DNA of 64,000 bases. Origin: Legionella sp. MW5194 (GTDB taxonomy: Bacteria; Pseudomonadota; Gammaproteobacteria; Legionellales; Legionellaceae). The notes beneath the pieces were generated by a model. It was given only the letters and a program-made list of their open reading frames with translations, was not told the DNA's origin and searched no databases. The stretch lies in the NCBI RefSeq assembly GCF_016864235.1, contig NZ_CP045732.1, positions 1,922,001 through 1,986,000 of the forward strand. The letters run 5' to 3'. The position numbers and the translations under genes are program-made. The stretch's first letter is position 1. Every line of letters begins with the position of its first letter. Below, in pieces: positions 47,166 to 56,877 of the stretch.

Positions 47166-47776
47166 CTAGGAATTTGGTTTGTCTTTCTCTTGCCGTAACC
47201 GAAATTTGGCCAATCCCCGGTAGCCACCCAGCAAGCGGACGGCGACTAACACAACAAACCCTTTGAGGATCTGCATTCTGGAGCCTTTGCGAATCCAGAA
47301 ATCGCACACTTCCCCTTTAGTCGCCACAAACAACTGGTCATAAAAAATGACATCGGGAAGCGGGTAGGCAAAGTAATTGTTAATGTTTTTCCCATGGGTA
47401 CCGAAAATCAGCGGTGCTGATCGAAGCATGAGCATGTCAATCATCATTCTTAAAAAGAAATAGATAACCCAACTGGCATGGCGTGAGGCCGGTTCTATCC
47501 ACAGGCAACTGATTTCATGGGAGGCGTTTTGTCGAAATGATGGGTTTGACAGAGCGATTGCAACTGCTCAGCACTTAAAGGGAGAAAGGTTCGGTAAACA
47601 GCCTGAGAGTTAATGCAAAAACCAGCCAGCATTTTTTCTTCCGATTCTCGGTAAAAAATACGGACTTGAGCCTGTTTAAAATAGTCCAGACCAACCTGAT
47701 TTTTTGCCAGTTCCACATAATTTTTTTGAAATATTTCAAGCAAATTATCTGTGGTGATAATTTTGGTCTTTATCAT
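47166..47776 (-). pseudogene. Frameshifted acyltransferase-like gene
   Basis: The N-terminal ORF starts at ATG 47776 (MIKTKIITTDNLLEIFQKNY) and stops at 47495. Before its natural end the reading passes into a second frame, which runs through ASHEISCLWIEPASRHASWV and continues unbroken to TGA... at 47166. The shift maps to an AAAA run in the sense strand (47527-47530). Restoring one A gives about 203 residues: VRIFYRESEEKMLAGF, then LWIEP and FGTHGKNINNYF. The pattern suggests a GNAT or autoinducer-synthase-like acyltransferase, low confidence. Downstream of it in the same direction lie the DegT aminotransferase and the SDR. Confidence 0.62.
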
Positions 47777-47859
47777 ACTGAAATAAACTTAGCCAAATCG
47801 CAATACTATTAACTATAGTGTATTTTTTTAAATTTGTTTCTCTCAGTCGCATCACCTGA

Positions 47860-49107
47860 TTATTTAAACGGTTTGATTTGCGAAATCGATTCCTTTTGAT
47901 CGGCTTCTTTCATTCCTTTTAATTTCGATTTGAGCTCGTTTAAGTAGTTTTTATCATGAAAAATTGCATGGGTAGTGAGGGAATTCTTCACTTGATTGCC
48001 GTGCTCGCCATTAAAATCAACACGATACAGTTCCCTGAAAAAATCCCTGGCTTTTTTAAGGTTATCTCCCTGCTTCGCCAAGGTGTTCTCCATGATGTTT
48101 TTCCGTGTCGCTCCAATGGAGCGAAGTTGGACATTGAGCAGTTTTTCTGTGTCGAAATGATAGGCCTTTTTGAGATCGGGATAGTGACCGTTTTTCAATA
48201 AATCACGCAATAATCCCATGGTTTGCGTTTCATCACTGTTATAAAACCTGAGGGGAGTGTGGTGTTGGCAGGCAGCATTGCATAGGGCCACAAAATGGGT
48301 CGCCTGTTCAACCCCTTCCCGCACGGGACCGCTTATTTTCTTAACCGCCATTTTGTCGAGAAGATCCTGCTGCAAGCGTTCAAAATCGCTTTCAAGGCCT
48401 GTTTTTTGCGGCAAAGGCTTCGTGGGCTTATCGGCATGGATGTGCCTGAATTTTTCATATTCTTCTTGTTTTTCATAGTGGTTTTTGCGCTGATTTTCAG
48501 GAAATTCATCTTGCAGCAATTGGGGCGTGACCTTCAGGCTGTTTCTTCGTCCCATAAGGTCCACATCACGAACCAGAAGGTAACTTCGCCCTTCGACAGA
48601 ATCAGTCACTTCAACGACATTCCCCGGCACCCGATAGTCGGTAATGAAATAGCCGCTCTGCTCAAACTGTTCAAATAATTTCTTTTGAGGCCCTTCGTCA
48701 ATGAGATTATAGCCTTCGTCAAATAGCACGGGATTACCCCGTATGTAAGGCATGTCCATGATGTCTTCTGATTTCTCAAACGGCCTTGCCGTTGCCAGAT
48801 CGGCAAATTCGCCGTCGTAAATGCTGTTGTACATGCCATTGAACGTCTCGATTTTACGAGCAACGCCCCCATAAGCCTCGGCCTGCTTGGGGTGTACTTT
48901 TTTAAGCACCCGGTATTCGCCCTGCTCGTTCTGATAGAGGTAGACTGCTTCAGCAAACCCACCGCCCTGTTTTTTGCCACCGTCTTCCATCAAAGGCACC
49001 GCCTTGATGGGCTTACCCTGAATGGTGATGGTTTCAGCGTTGGCCAATTGACTGAGTAATGCGGAATCGGGGGTTTGAATCGCTTTGATGAATGCCTTCC
49101 TGACCAT
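47860..49107 (-). CDS. Kinase-like-fold effector candidate
   Basis: 415 residues from ATG 49107 (GAGG upstream). Glycine-rich loop GGGFAEAVYLYQNEQGEYRV followed by LKKV fits a kinase N-lobe. DYRVPGNVVEVTD followed by YLLVRDVDLM could be catalytic loop and metal-binding Asp, in a non-canonical form. The C-terminus is helical and ends with KEADQKESISQIKPFK. No signal peptide. Upstream there is a CpxR-like site with one mismatch. Function unknown; probably an atypical kinase or pseudokinase secreted by Dot/Icm, by inference. Confidence 0.78.
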   Translation of the reverse strand: MVRKAFIKAIQTPDSALLSQLANAETITIQGKPIKAVPLMEDGGKKQGGGFAEAVYLYQNEQGEYRVLKKVHPKQAEAYGGVARKIETFNGMYNSIYDGEFADLATARPFEKSEDIMDMPYIRGNPVLFDEGYNLIDEGPQKKLFEQFEQSGYFITDYRVPGNVVEVTDSVEGRSYLLVRDVDLMGRRNSLKVTPQLLQDEFPENQRKNHYEKQEEYEKFRHIHADKPTKPLPQKTGLESDFERLQQDLLDKMAVKKISGPVREGVEQATHFVALCNAACQHHTPLRFYNSDETQTMGLLRDLLKNGHYPDLKKAYHFDTEKLLNVQLRSIGATRKNIMENTLAKQGDNLKKARDFFRELYRVDFNGEHGNQVKNSLTTHAIFHDKNYLNELKSKLKGMKEADQKESISQIKPFK

Positions 49108-49180
49108 GATAACCTCGCGATGCTGTCCTTTGTTATATTTTAAAACAATTTGGCTTTTATTATTTCTATCGCATCCCAAC

Positions 49181-49196
49181 TTTAAACTCTCTTTAC
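49181..49196 (-). promoter_or_regulatory. CpxR-like site, one mismatch
   Basis: On the minus strand GTAAA-GAGAGT-TTAAA resembles GTAAA-N6-GTAAA with T for the second G. It is 74 nt before the start at 49107, close to the 68 nt of the perfect CpxR box at 27485. Confidence 0.3.
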
Positions 49197-49274
49197 AATT
49201 GTTTTAACCAATACATTGACGCTCAGCGTTTAAATTTTAATAATAACAACGAGTTTCTTGCCAAGGACGTGCAG

Positions 49275-49676
49275 ATGCCCCAGCTTAAATTGTTTTTTAC
49301 CGCCCTCATTACCTTTATTCTTCTGGACATGGTCTGGCTTGGTTTTATCGCCAAGCCATTGTATTTTCACCATTACCGTGAATGGCTTCGCCTGACCGAT
49401 GGGCAATTGCAACCCGTTTGGTGGGCAGCCCTCATTGTCTACCTGCTCTTAGCGGCGGGTGTGGTGTTTTTTGTCGTGCCTCTGTCCGCTAATCAACTCC
49501 TTCATGCCGCGGGTTTCGGGGCCTTGCTGGGGTTAATAACCTATGGCGTTTATGATCTGACCTGCATTGCCATTCTTAAAGACTGGCCGGTAGGAATGTC
49601 GCTGATTGACTGGCTATGGGGCATCGTTTTATGCACAGCCAGCGGACTGGTCACTGTCTTTGTTCATGCGAAATGA
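49275..49676 (+). CDS. DUF2177 family membrane protein
   Basis: 133 residues from ATG 49275 with AAGGA 7 nt before it. Four hydrophobic segments (LFFTALITFILLDMVWLGF, AALIVYLLLAAGVVFFVV, GFGALLGLITYGVYDLTC, WLWGIVLCTASGLVTVFV) and the conserved YGVYDLT motif identify DUF2177. The stop overlaps the next start (ATGA). Partners of this kind often accompany fatty-acid or sterol-type modifying enzymes; exact role unknown. Confidence 0.88.
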   Translation: MPQLKLFFTALITFILLDMVWLGFIAKPLYFHHYREWLRLTDGQLQPVWWAALIVYLLLAAGVVFFVVPLSANQLLHAAGFGALLGLITYGVYDLTCIAILKDWPVGMSLIDWLWGIVLCTASGLVTVFVHAK

Positions 49677-50479
49677 GCAGTGCAATCCTGTTGTTTGGAC
49701 TGGTGACTTTCCTGGTTTTTCTGCACATGACCTTCATGTGGTTGTGGTATCGCAGCACCAATAATCCCTCGGTTGTTGATGTAGGCTGGGCTTTGGGGCT
49801 AACGATCAGCGGACTTGTTTTCTTAAATGCCGAGCCTTTGTCGACGCGAAACATGATCTTAAGCGTGCTTCTTTTCCTCTGGGGTTTACGGCTGGGTCTT
49901 TTTCTCTGGCTGACACGCATCCGCAAAGGCATCGTTGATAAGCGCTACCTGACACTCAGTCAGGATTGGAAAATTGCGAAGCCGCTGGGGTTTTTTCTGA
50001 ATTTTCAGCTTCAGGGTTTTTTTATTCTGCTGCTGTCATTACCCTGGTTTTTGGTGGCCCTTTCGCCGCAAACGAAGCCAGGTTGGCTGGATTATGCAGC
50101 CGTTTTACTCGCCCTTGTCAGCCTGGGTGCTGAAACGCTGGCAGATTATCAACTGCAGGTTTTTAAAAAAGGCCACCCGGGAAAAGTGTGCAATCAGGGC
50201 TTATGGTCTTACTCAAGACACCCTAATTATTTTTTCGAATGGCTTATCTGGCTTTCTTTTTCGTTGTTTTCCTTTTCCCATGCTTTCGGCTGGCTGGGCC
50301 TCATCTCACCGTTAACCTTGTACGTGCTCATGACCCGCATTACCGGCCCCATGACAGAGGAAGGTTCCCGGCAGGCTCGCGGACAGGCTTATCTGGATTA
50401 CCAGAAAAATACGCCGTTTTTCTTTCCATCCTGGCTCAATCCCTACTGGTTGTATCAAAAGCACAAATCCGGGCGCTGA
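49673..50479 (+). CDS. DUF1295 (steroid reductase-like) membrane protein
   Basis: 268 residues from ATG 49673, overlapping the DUF2177 stop. Six or more membrane helices and the conserved C-terminal block GLWSYSRHPNYFFEWLIWLSF identify the DUF1295 family, related to 5-alpha-reductase and isoprenylcysteine methyltransferase folds. Together with DUF2177 it probably acts in lipid modification. The 3' end is only 3 nt from the convergent gene at 50483; no terminator seen. Confidence 0.9.
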   Translation: MSSAILLFGLVTFLVFLHMTFMWLWYRSTNNPSVVDVGWALGLTISGLVFLNAEPLSTRNMILSVLLFLWGLRLGLFLWLTRIRKGIVDKRYLTLSQDWKIAKPLGFFLNFQLQGFFILLLSLPWFLVALSPQTKPGWLDYAAVLLALVSLGAETLADYQLQVFKKGHPGKVCNQGLWSYSRHPNYFFEWLIWLSFSLFSFSHAFGWLGLISPLTLYVLMTRITGPMTEEGSRQARGQAYLDYQKNTPFFFPSWLNPYWLYQKHKSGR

Positions 50480-50482
50480 TTG

Positions 50483-51847
50483 CTAAGACTCTATCTGGCT
50501 TTGAGCGAACTCAAACAGGCTGCTTTCGGGAAAATGCCTGCAAAACAGGATGTACAATCCTTTTGCGGCCTCTGACGCCCCGGATTGACGAATCAGATCA
50601 CACATTCTTAAATAATTTTTCTGCATCAGCAGCTGAGCCTCTCCCTGACGTTGTTTCGCTGCGCTGAAATAACACCAGGCCGCCTCCTGATAATGATTTT
50701 GCAGGCTTAAATGAGCACCCAGCTTATCGAAATCAAGATCGCTCAAGCCGAGTTTACTTTTGTCTTTACTAAAGAAACGGAACAGTTGGACTGCCTCTAC
50801 TTCCCTATCCTCGGCCAGGCACTGTTGCAAAGCGAGTTTGGCCTGTTGAATGGCCTCCTCAGGATAACCTGCCTGAGAATACAGGTAGCTTAATGCCAGC
50901 AATTGATCCGTTGTCGTATCTTCGTTTTTAATCTGCCGAATTTGCGCCTCTGCCTCCTCTCGAGTCATCTGATGGATTGTCCTGATTAAGTCTTGATAGG
51001 CAGAACGCACGTGGACCGCCTTCTCTGGTTCGTCAGGTCCCTTTGAGGGGGACGAGGTCGCGGCCCTTGCGATTTCGTCATTGACCACCAACGCCCCGCT
51101 TAGTCTTCCAACCAGAATAGGCCCCAGTATGAAGGGTAAATAGGAGAGCGCCGCGTTGAAATACAATCCCGCACGAATGGAAACAGCGGAAACCAGAATT
51201 TGCAACACCACGATGACGATAAAAAATTTAAGCAGAAAAAGCACCAGACCCCCAATAGTCTGCGAGCAGTAACAGGCGAGATTGGCACGCCGCGCATCGA
51301 ATAGCCATTGTAAAGGCTCCCGGCTAAACACTTCACGCAGCGATTCAGTATAAACAGCAAGGGCCGCGGCCAGCAAAGGACCAAAAAAACTGAGCAGTAC
51401 AAGCACGGCGTAGCCGATACCCACCCAGCCAAAACCAATACCCAATTTCAGGAAGAAAAACAATCGTAAGGCATTATCCGAATGCGTTAAGTAAAGGGCA
51501 AGGGCAAGAGCCGGTAAAAACCAGCAAAGGTTATATAAAATCGCACGGCCGGTGTAGGAAAGCAGTTCAGCAGCGGAGTAACCGCCACTAAAAAACCCGG
51601 CGTGCATATCCCCTCGACTCGCGGCCAAGGCAAATCGCCCTGTCATCCCCAACGAAACAAGCACAACCGCAAGCCATTGCAGCACGCTCAAGTAACGTTT
51701 ATCGATTTGATTTTGTAAAAGATAGATAACCAATGCCAGTACAGACCAGACAAGAATAATGGGCAGGGCGGTCAAAAAAGTCGAGCCTCTCAGGTACTTT
51801 CGAACAACATCCCCTGCCAGTCCATTATACAGTTCAGATTGTTCCAT
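50483..51847 (-). CDS. Membrane protein with C-terminal TPR-like region
   Basis: 454 residues. About six hydrophobic helices in residues 25-260 (LPIILVWSVLALVIYLL, GIGFGWVGIGYAVLVLLSFF, LFLLKFFIVIVVLQILV, LPFILGPILVGRLSG), then a soluble half of helical TPR-like repeats (LLALSYLYSQAGYPEEAIQQ, HYQEAAWCYFSAAKQRQG). No known domain is recognised. It stands alone. Likely an inner-membrane protein with a cytoplasmic scaffold tail. Confidence 0.82.
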   Translation of the reverse strand: MEQSELYNGLAGDVVRKYLRGSTFLTALPIILVWSVLALVIYLLQNQIDKRYLSVLQWLAVVLVSLGMTGRFALAASRGDMHAGFFSGGYSAAELLSYTGRAILYNLCWFLPALALALYLTHSDNALRLFFFLKLGIGFGWVGIGYAVLVLLSFFGPLLAAALAVYTESLREVFSREPLQWLFDARRANLACYCSQTIGGLVLFLLKFFIVIVVLQILVSAVSIRAGLYFNAALSYLPFILGPILVGRLSGALVVNDEIARAATSSPSKGPDEPEKAVHVRSAYQDLIRTIHQMTREEAEAQIRQIKNEDTTTDQLLALSYLYSQAGYPEEAIQQAKLALQQCLAEDREVEAVQLFRFFSKDKSKLGLSDLDFDKLGAHLSLQNHYQEAAWCYFSAAKQRQGEAQLLMQKNYLRMCDLIRQSGASEAAKGLYILFCRHFPESSLFEFAQSQIES

Positions 51848-52002
51848 TTCTTTCTTCCATTAGGGATTAATCGTCCTTTCTTCACTGTAGCATAACCGCT
51901 TTTTTAAAACCCCCTGTGTGAAAAGAATCCCCGCTTGCCTGTCTTTCCTGCGAAGACGGCATCCCTGGTTTTGATGCAATGGGGCTTTAAGTATTAAATT
52001 TA

Positions 52003-52017
52003 AATACCATTGGTATT
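52003..52017. promoter_or_regulatory. Perfect inverted repeat in divergent spacer
   Basis: AATACCA-T-TGGTATT, a 15-bp perfect palindrome, lies between the divergent genes at 51847 and 52102 in an AT-rich region. It looks like an operator for a dimeric regulator; which gene it controls is unknown. Confidence 0.45.
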
Positions 52018-52101
52018 ATTTATCGGAAACAAAACCAATGAAGTAGAATTTTTTGTTAATCCATCCTACCTTGTTTCCAGAAACAACCTTTGGAGACAAT
52101 G

Positions 52102-52500
52102 ATGATTAAAAAAGCCCTCCCGCTGATTCTTTTAACCACAACCGCCTTTGCCCACGGTGGCAGCGAGGCGTCGGTGGCCAGTACTGATTTATCCGCGCAG
52201 GGTATAAGTCAGGTCGTTGATGGCAGCGCCAACCTCTTTGCTGCAGGCAGTCAATTGGTCATTGTTGCTGTAAGGACTGTCGGTGATATCACATACATTA
52301 GCCTGAAGGCAGCCGGCCAATCAGCCGTGACAACCATTCAGGTGTCACGCCATGTTGCAGGACACAGTCTGCTCGCAGCCGGTCAATCGGTCAAAGTAGT
52401 CACCACCGGCACCGGCATGATCTTAACCTCTGCTGGACGTTTGATTGCCTTTGTTCCCAATGAACTCGGGAAATCGCTCCTCTTCAGCAGTCAAATTTAA
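52102..52500 (+). CDS. Small exported protein
   Basis: 132 residues from ATG 52102 (GGAG 6 nt upstream; the ATG one codon earlier is too close). Signal peptide (KKALPLILLTTTAFA then HGGSEAS). The mature part has an imperfect repeat of SLxAAGQSxVxTxxxxxG type (for example SLKAAGQSAVTTIQVSR and SLLAAGQSVKVVTTG), probably an amphipathic helical or beta structure. No known family recognised. It is followed 9 nt later by the DUF2145 gene. Confidence 0.8.
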   Translation: MIKKALPLILLTTTAFAHGGSEASVASTDLSAQGISQVVDGSANLFAAGSQLVIVAVRTVGDITYISLKAAGQSAVTTIQVSRHVAGHSLLAAGQSVKVVTTGTGMILTSAGRLIAFVPNELGKSLLFSSQI

Positions 52501-52509
52501 GGCTTGCTG

Positions 52510-53316
52510 ATGACTAAATTAGCCGAATTAACAGCCTGGTTGATGCTTTTCAGCAGCACAACCAGCACCCTTGCTGGAACTGCCTGTAAACATTACGCCG
52601 CCAGCGTGGATGATTTTTACAATGCCAGCCGTACATCGCTCGCCGTTTCAAACGCACTGGATAGCAGCGAGGCAAAAGTCGCCCTGTTGGCCCGGGTGGG
52701 GTCGGACTTGAGCCGCTACGGGCTTCATTACAGCCATGTGGCTTTTGTGGTAAAAGATTACCCCGGTCAACCAGGCAAATGGACGGTGATTCATTTGTTA
52801 AATGAATGCAACAGACCCACGTCCTCGCTGTACGCTCAAGGATTGATGAGTTTCTTCATGGATAATCTATACAGTCAGGATTATCAACTCACCATTCCCA
52901 ATCCAACCCTGCAGGCTCGACTGTATGAAGCCCTTAAGCCTCCACGCATCGAACGTCTGCATGACAACCACTACAGCATGATCGCCTACCCTTATTCAAA
53001 CCAGTATCAAAACTCCAACCAGTGGGTTTTGGAAATGGTAGCGGACAACGACGATCCCAACGCTCGACACACAAGGCAATCCGCTCAGGATTTTCTGCAA
53101 AGGACAGGTTATCAACCGTCGATGGTTACCATTACTGCGGCGGCCAGGCTCGGCGTTTCGCTAACCAACGCCGCTATTCGGTTTGATGATCACCCTGCGA
53201 TTGAAAACCGCACGCGTCGTTATTCCATTGTCAGCGTGGATTCGGTAGTCACCTATCTGCACAGGCGAGGGGACCTGCAAGTCGTACAGGCAGACACTAA
53301 AAGACGCAATATTTAA
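52510..53316 (+). CDS. DUF2145 family exported protein
   Basis: 268 residues from ATG 52510 (AAGG 7 nt before). Signal peptide ends near STLAGTACKHYA. Conserved block LSRYGLHYSHVAFVVKDYPG with His and HLLNECNRPTSSLYAQGL resembles NlpC/P60-like papain folds seen in DUF2145; the Cys in LNEC might act as nucleophile. Probably periplasmic, in an operon with the small protein before it. Substrate unknown. Confidence 0.85.
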   Translation: MTKLAELTAWLMLFSSTTSTLAGTACKHYAASVDDFYNASRTSLAVSNALDSSEAKVALLARVGSDLSRYGLHYSHVAFVVKDYPGQPGKWTVIHLLNECNRPTSSLYAQGLMSFFMDNLYSQDYQLTIPNPTLQARLYEALKPPRIERLHDNHYSMIAYPYSNQYQNSNQWVLEMVADNDDPNARHTRQSAQDFLQRTGYQPSMVTITAAARLGVSLTNAAIRFDDHPAIENRTRRYSIVSVDSVVTYLHRRGDLQVVQADTKRRNI

Positions 53317-53387
53317 TACCTAATTTGTGTGAATAGCTTTAAGCAACGTATACGATATAATTTTGTTATCCCTTTCTGGAGACATGA

Positions 53388-56300
53388 ATGAAGTTAAGCC
53401 AAATCAAAGGATTTTACCCCTACCTCATGCTGGTGTTTTTTAATACCTTTATCGATTTAGGTCACAAAATCCTGTTGCAGGACACGCTTTACCAAACCGC
53501 GGACGGTTCCGCCTACACCGTGCTTTCTGCCATCATCAATGCCTTGATTCTGCTGCCCTACCTGATGCTGTTTACCCCGTCAGGATTTATTGCTGACAAA
53601 TACTCCAAGGCGCGGGTATTGCAGGTCACCGCGGCAGCCGCCATCCCCCTCACCCTGTTAGCCACCTGGTGTTATTTTACAGGCTTTTTCTGGGGAGCGT
53701 TTGCTTTAACTTTACTGCTCGCAGTCCAAAGCGCTTTGAATTCTCCGGCCAAATACGGCTATATCAAGGAAGTGTTTGGTAAGGAACAGCTCTCACAGAT
53801 GAATGCCATTGTCCAGACATTGACAATCATTGCCATTTTGGGTGCAACCTTTGCTTTTACCTTCATCTTCAGTTATTACGTCAATGCCGCCAATTTGCAA
53901 CACAGCAGCGACAAAAGCCTGCTGCTTAAAGCCTTTGCTCCGGCTGGCTTCTTGATTGTTTTATTTTCAATCTTTGAAACCCTGATGAGCTTTCGTCTAA
54001 TCAGGAAAAACGCCGTTGACCCGCAATCGACTTATCACCCCGCCAATTATTTTACCGGCCACTACCTTAAATCTTACTTAAACAAAACCCTGCATCCACC
54101 GGTTATTTTGACCTGCATTCTCGGCCTGTCTGTATTCTGGGCAGTCAATCAGGTGCTGTTAGCCAGCTATGGGGCTTTCTTGAAAGAACACATCGGCAAT
54201 GTCAGCGTGATGTTTGCCCAGGGGTCCCTGGCTTTGGGCGGTATTGGCATCCTGTTGGGCGCCTTGTACGCGGGGAAAGTATCCAAGGGGTTTGTAGAAA
54301 CCGGATTAATCCCGGTTGCCACCTTAGGCATTGCTGTTGGCCTTTTTATTCTGCCTCACTTAACCAGCCAATGGAGTATTGTTTTTCTCTTTCTCGGCTA
54401 TGGTTTTTTTGGCGGCATGTTAATTGTCCCCCTGAATGCGCTCATTCAGTTTAACGCGCCGCGTCAGGAAAACGGTAAGGTGCTGTCGGCCAACAACTTT
54501 TTACAAAATGCCTTCATGCTGTCTTTTTTAGGCTTAACCGTCGGTGCGGGCCTCGCTGGAATCGACAGCCAGGTTTTACTCTATGCGCTGTTCATTATCG
54601 CCTCGGCAGGAGCCCTCTACACGTTAGTGACGATGCCGCAATCGCTGGTGCGTTATGTGCTTTACTTCATTACCTCCCAGTTTTACCGTTTAAGTGTTTA
54701 CGATCTGGACAATTTACCTTCTTCCGGTGGGGTATTGCTGCTGGGTAATCATGTCAGTTTCATCGACTGGGCCATTTTACAGATTGCCTGTCCGCGCCCC
54801 ATTCGTTTTGTCATGGAGCGCTCCATCTACGAAACCTGGTATTTAAACTGGATTCTTAGACAATTCAAGGTGATTCCCATTGCCCGCGGCGCAAGCCAGG
54901 ATGCCCTGATGGCAATCAATCAGGCCTTGAATGCTGGAGAGGTAGTCGCTCTTTTTCCTGAAGGACGACTGACTAAAAACGGCCAGATGGGTCTTTTTCG
55001 CAGCGGCTTTGAGCGTAGTGCAATGAATGCCAATGCCGTGATTATCCCCTTTTATCTCCATGGCCTGTGGGGCTCAAAAGTGTCCTATGGTCATCGCTAC
55101 AGTAAAAAAATTAAAAGCGGTCATCATCGTCGCATTACTCTCGTTTACGGGAAAGCCCTGCCGATTTTAAGCAACGCCAAAGAAGTGAAGCAGAAGGTCA
55201 CTGAATTATCCATCAAAGCCTGGAAATACCACATTGAAGCAATCGGTTGCCTGCAGCACGAATGGCTTTATCAGGTTAAAAAAAATCCTTCTCAAACCGC
55301 CATTATCGAAGAAAATGGCCGGGAAATATCCACACACCAACTGCTTGGAACAGTATTGTGGGTTAATCGGCAATTGAAAAAGAGACTGGCGAAGCAGCAC
55401 CAGGTGGGCATTCTTCTTCCCACCAGCACAGCCGGAGTAGTGGCTAATTTAAGTTTGCTTACGCTGGGTAAGGCTCTGGTTAATCTTAATTTTACAACCG
55501 GTGAACCTGCCCTGGAGTCAGCCGTTCGTCAAGCGTCGCTGACGACGATCCTCACGTCCAGGTTGTTTTTAAGGAAACTACACGACCGGGGTCTTGCCAT
55601 GGAAAAAGCACTGGCCTCCTGTGAACTCATTTACCTTGAGGATCTTCTTTCAAGTCGCCGTGCAGCCCTCGCGTACAGTCTGCTTGCCAAGGCATTACCG
55701 GCAGCTCTTGTTAAATTCTTTTTCATTCGGGCGACCGCCAGCCAAAGCATCGCGGCAATTCTATTCAGCAGCGGCAGTGAAGGTGAGCCGAAAGGCGTTA
55801 AGCTGACCCAGGCTAACCTGTTAAGCAATATTAATCAGGTGGCTACTGTATTCAGCCTGCAGGAAGACGATGTCCTGATTAATGCGCTGCCGCTTTTCCA
55901 TGCTTTTGGTTTAACGGTAACTACACTCATGCCCTTGCTGAAAGGCATTCCCATGGTGTGTTACCCGGATCCCACCAAATCCTTAGTCATTGCCAAATTA
56001 ATCTGCAAATACCGCGTCACCCTTTTCTGCTCAACCTCCAGTTTACTTGGCTTGTATGCACGCAATGCCTCCGTGCATCCGCAGATGCTCGACTCAGTCC
56101 GCCTGGTGGTTGCCGGGGCTGAAAAATTGTCGTCAATGGTGTACAACGCGTTTAAAGAAAAATTCAATCTTGAAATTTATGAAGGATATGGCGCAACGGA
56201 AGTGGCGCCTGTGGCGAGTTGCAATTTACCTGACGTCATTTCGACTCAGGATTGGCACATACATCAGGCTCATAAACCAGGTACAGTCGGCCTTCCCCTG

Positions 56301-56843
56301 CCAGGCTGCGCGTTTCGGGTCGTGGACCCTGTGACACTCAAGGATTTACCTCGAGGTCAAGATGGCCTGGTGTTGATTGGTGGTACTCAGGTGATGGACA
56401 GTTATTTAAACCAGCCTGAAAAAACACAGGCGGTTTTGATCCACGAGGACAATTACACCTGGTATAAAACGGGCGATAAAGGGCATTTAGACCAGGATGG
56501 GTTCCTCACCCTTGTCGACCGTTACTCCCGATTTGCCAAAATTGGCGGTGAAATGATTAGCTTAAGCCAGGTCGAACAGGCCTGGCAGCAAGCGCTCCAC
56601 GACGATGAAGTTGAATTGATGGCCCTCGCCTTACCCGATGATAAAAAAGGGGAAGAACTGGCCCTGCTTTATTCCGCCCCCCTCTCTGAAAATGAACTGA
56701 GACAGCGTCTGTTTGCCACTGACTTGCCCCGGATCATGCTCCCGGGATTCATTCGGCACATGGCGGAATTGCCCAAACTGGGTAATGGCAAACGGGATTA
56801 TGTGACCGCCAAACAATGGTTGCAGGCGCATCGTGCCGCCTGA
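53388..56843 (+). CDS. aas: LplT-Aas fusion: lysophospholipid transport and reacylation
   Basis: 1151 residues, three modules. An MFS-type LplT lysophospholipid flippase (about 1-415, twelve helices). A PlsC-like acyltransferase (about 420-620) with LLGNHVSFIDWAIL (HX4D) and ALFPEGRLTKNG. An acyl-ACP/acyl-AMP synthetase (about 625-1151) with ILFSSGSEGEPKGVKLT, GYGATEVAPVAS and YKTGDKGHLDQDGF. In E. coli lplT and aas are separate; the fusion flips lyso-PE inward and reacylates it. TATAAT at 53356-53361 lies upstream. Single-gene unit. Confidence 0.96.
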   Translation: MKLSQIKGFYPYLMLVFFNTFIDLGHKILLQDTLYQTADGSAYTVLSAIINALILLPYLMLFTPSGFIADKYSKARVLQVTAAAAIPLTLLATWCYFTGFFWGAFALTLLLAVQSALNSPAKYGYIKEVFGKEQLSQMNAIVQTLTIIAILGATFAFTFIFSYYVNAANLQHSSDKSLLLKAFAPAGFLIVLFSIFETLMSFRLIRKNAVDPQSTYHPANYFTGHYLKSYLNKTLHPPVILTCILGLSVFWAVNQVLLASYGAFLKEHIGNVSVMFAQGSLALGGIGILLGALYAGKVSKGFVETGLIPVATLGIAVGLFILPHLTSQWSIVFLFLGYGFFGGMLIVPLNALIQFNAPRQENGKVLSANNFLQNAFMLSFLGLTVGAGLAGIDSQVLLYALFIIASAGALYTLVTMPQSLVRYVLYFITSQFYRLSVYDLDNLPSSGGVLLLGNHVSFIDWAILQIACPRPIRFVMERSIYETWYLNWILRQFKVIPIARGASQDALMAINQALNAGEVVALFPEGRLTKNGQMGLFRSGFERSAMNANAVIIPFYLHGLWGSKVSYGHRYSKKIKSGHHRRITLVYGKALPILSNAKEVKQKVTELSIKAWKYHIEAIGCLQHEWLYQVKKNPSQTAIIEENGREISTHQLLGTVLWVNRQLKKRLAKQHQVGILLPTSTAGVVANLSLLTLGKALVNLNFTTGEPALESAVRQASLTTILTSRLFLRKLHDRGLAMEKALASCELIYLEDLLSSRRAALAYSLLAKALPAALVKFFFIRATASQSIAAILFSSGSEGEPKGVKLTQANLLSNINQVATVFSLQEDDVLINALPLFHAFGLTVTTLMPLLKGIPMVCYPDPTKSLVIAKLICKYRVTLFCSTSSLLGLYARNASVHPQMLDSVRLVVAGAEKLSSMVYNAFKEKFNLEIYEGYGATEVAPVASCNLPDVISTQDWHIHQAHKPGTVGLPLPGCAFRVVDPVTLKDLPRGQDGLVLIGGTQVMDSYLNQPEKTQAVLIHEDNYTWYKTGDKGHLDQDGFLTLVDRYSRFAKIGGEMISLSQVEQAWQQALHDDEVELMALALPDDKKGEELALLYSAPLSENELRQRLFATDLPRIMLPGFIRHMAELPKLGNGKRDYVTAKQWLQAHRAA

Positions 56844-56877
56844 GTGACCTGCCGCGGCTTGTCCGCGGTCCCCTCGG

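Noticed and set aside
56852-56868. CCGCGG-CTTGT-CCGCGG hairpin between aas and the XRE gene as a terminator
   Set aside because: No T run on either strand; kept only as a note.
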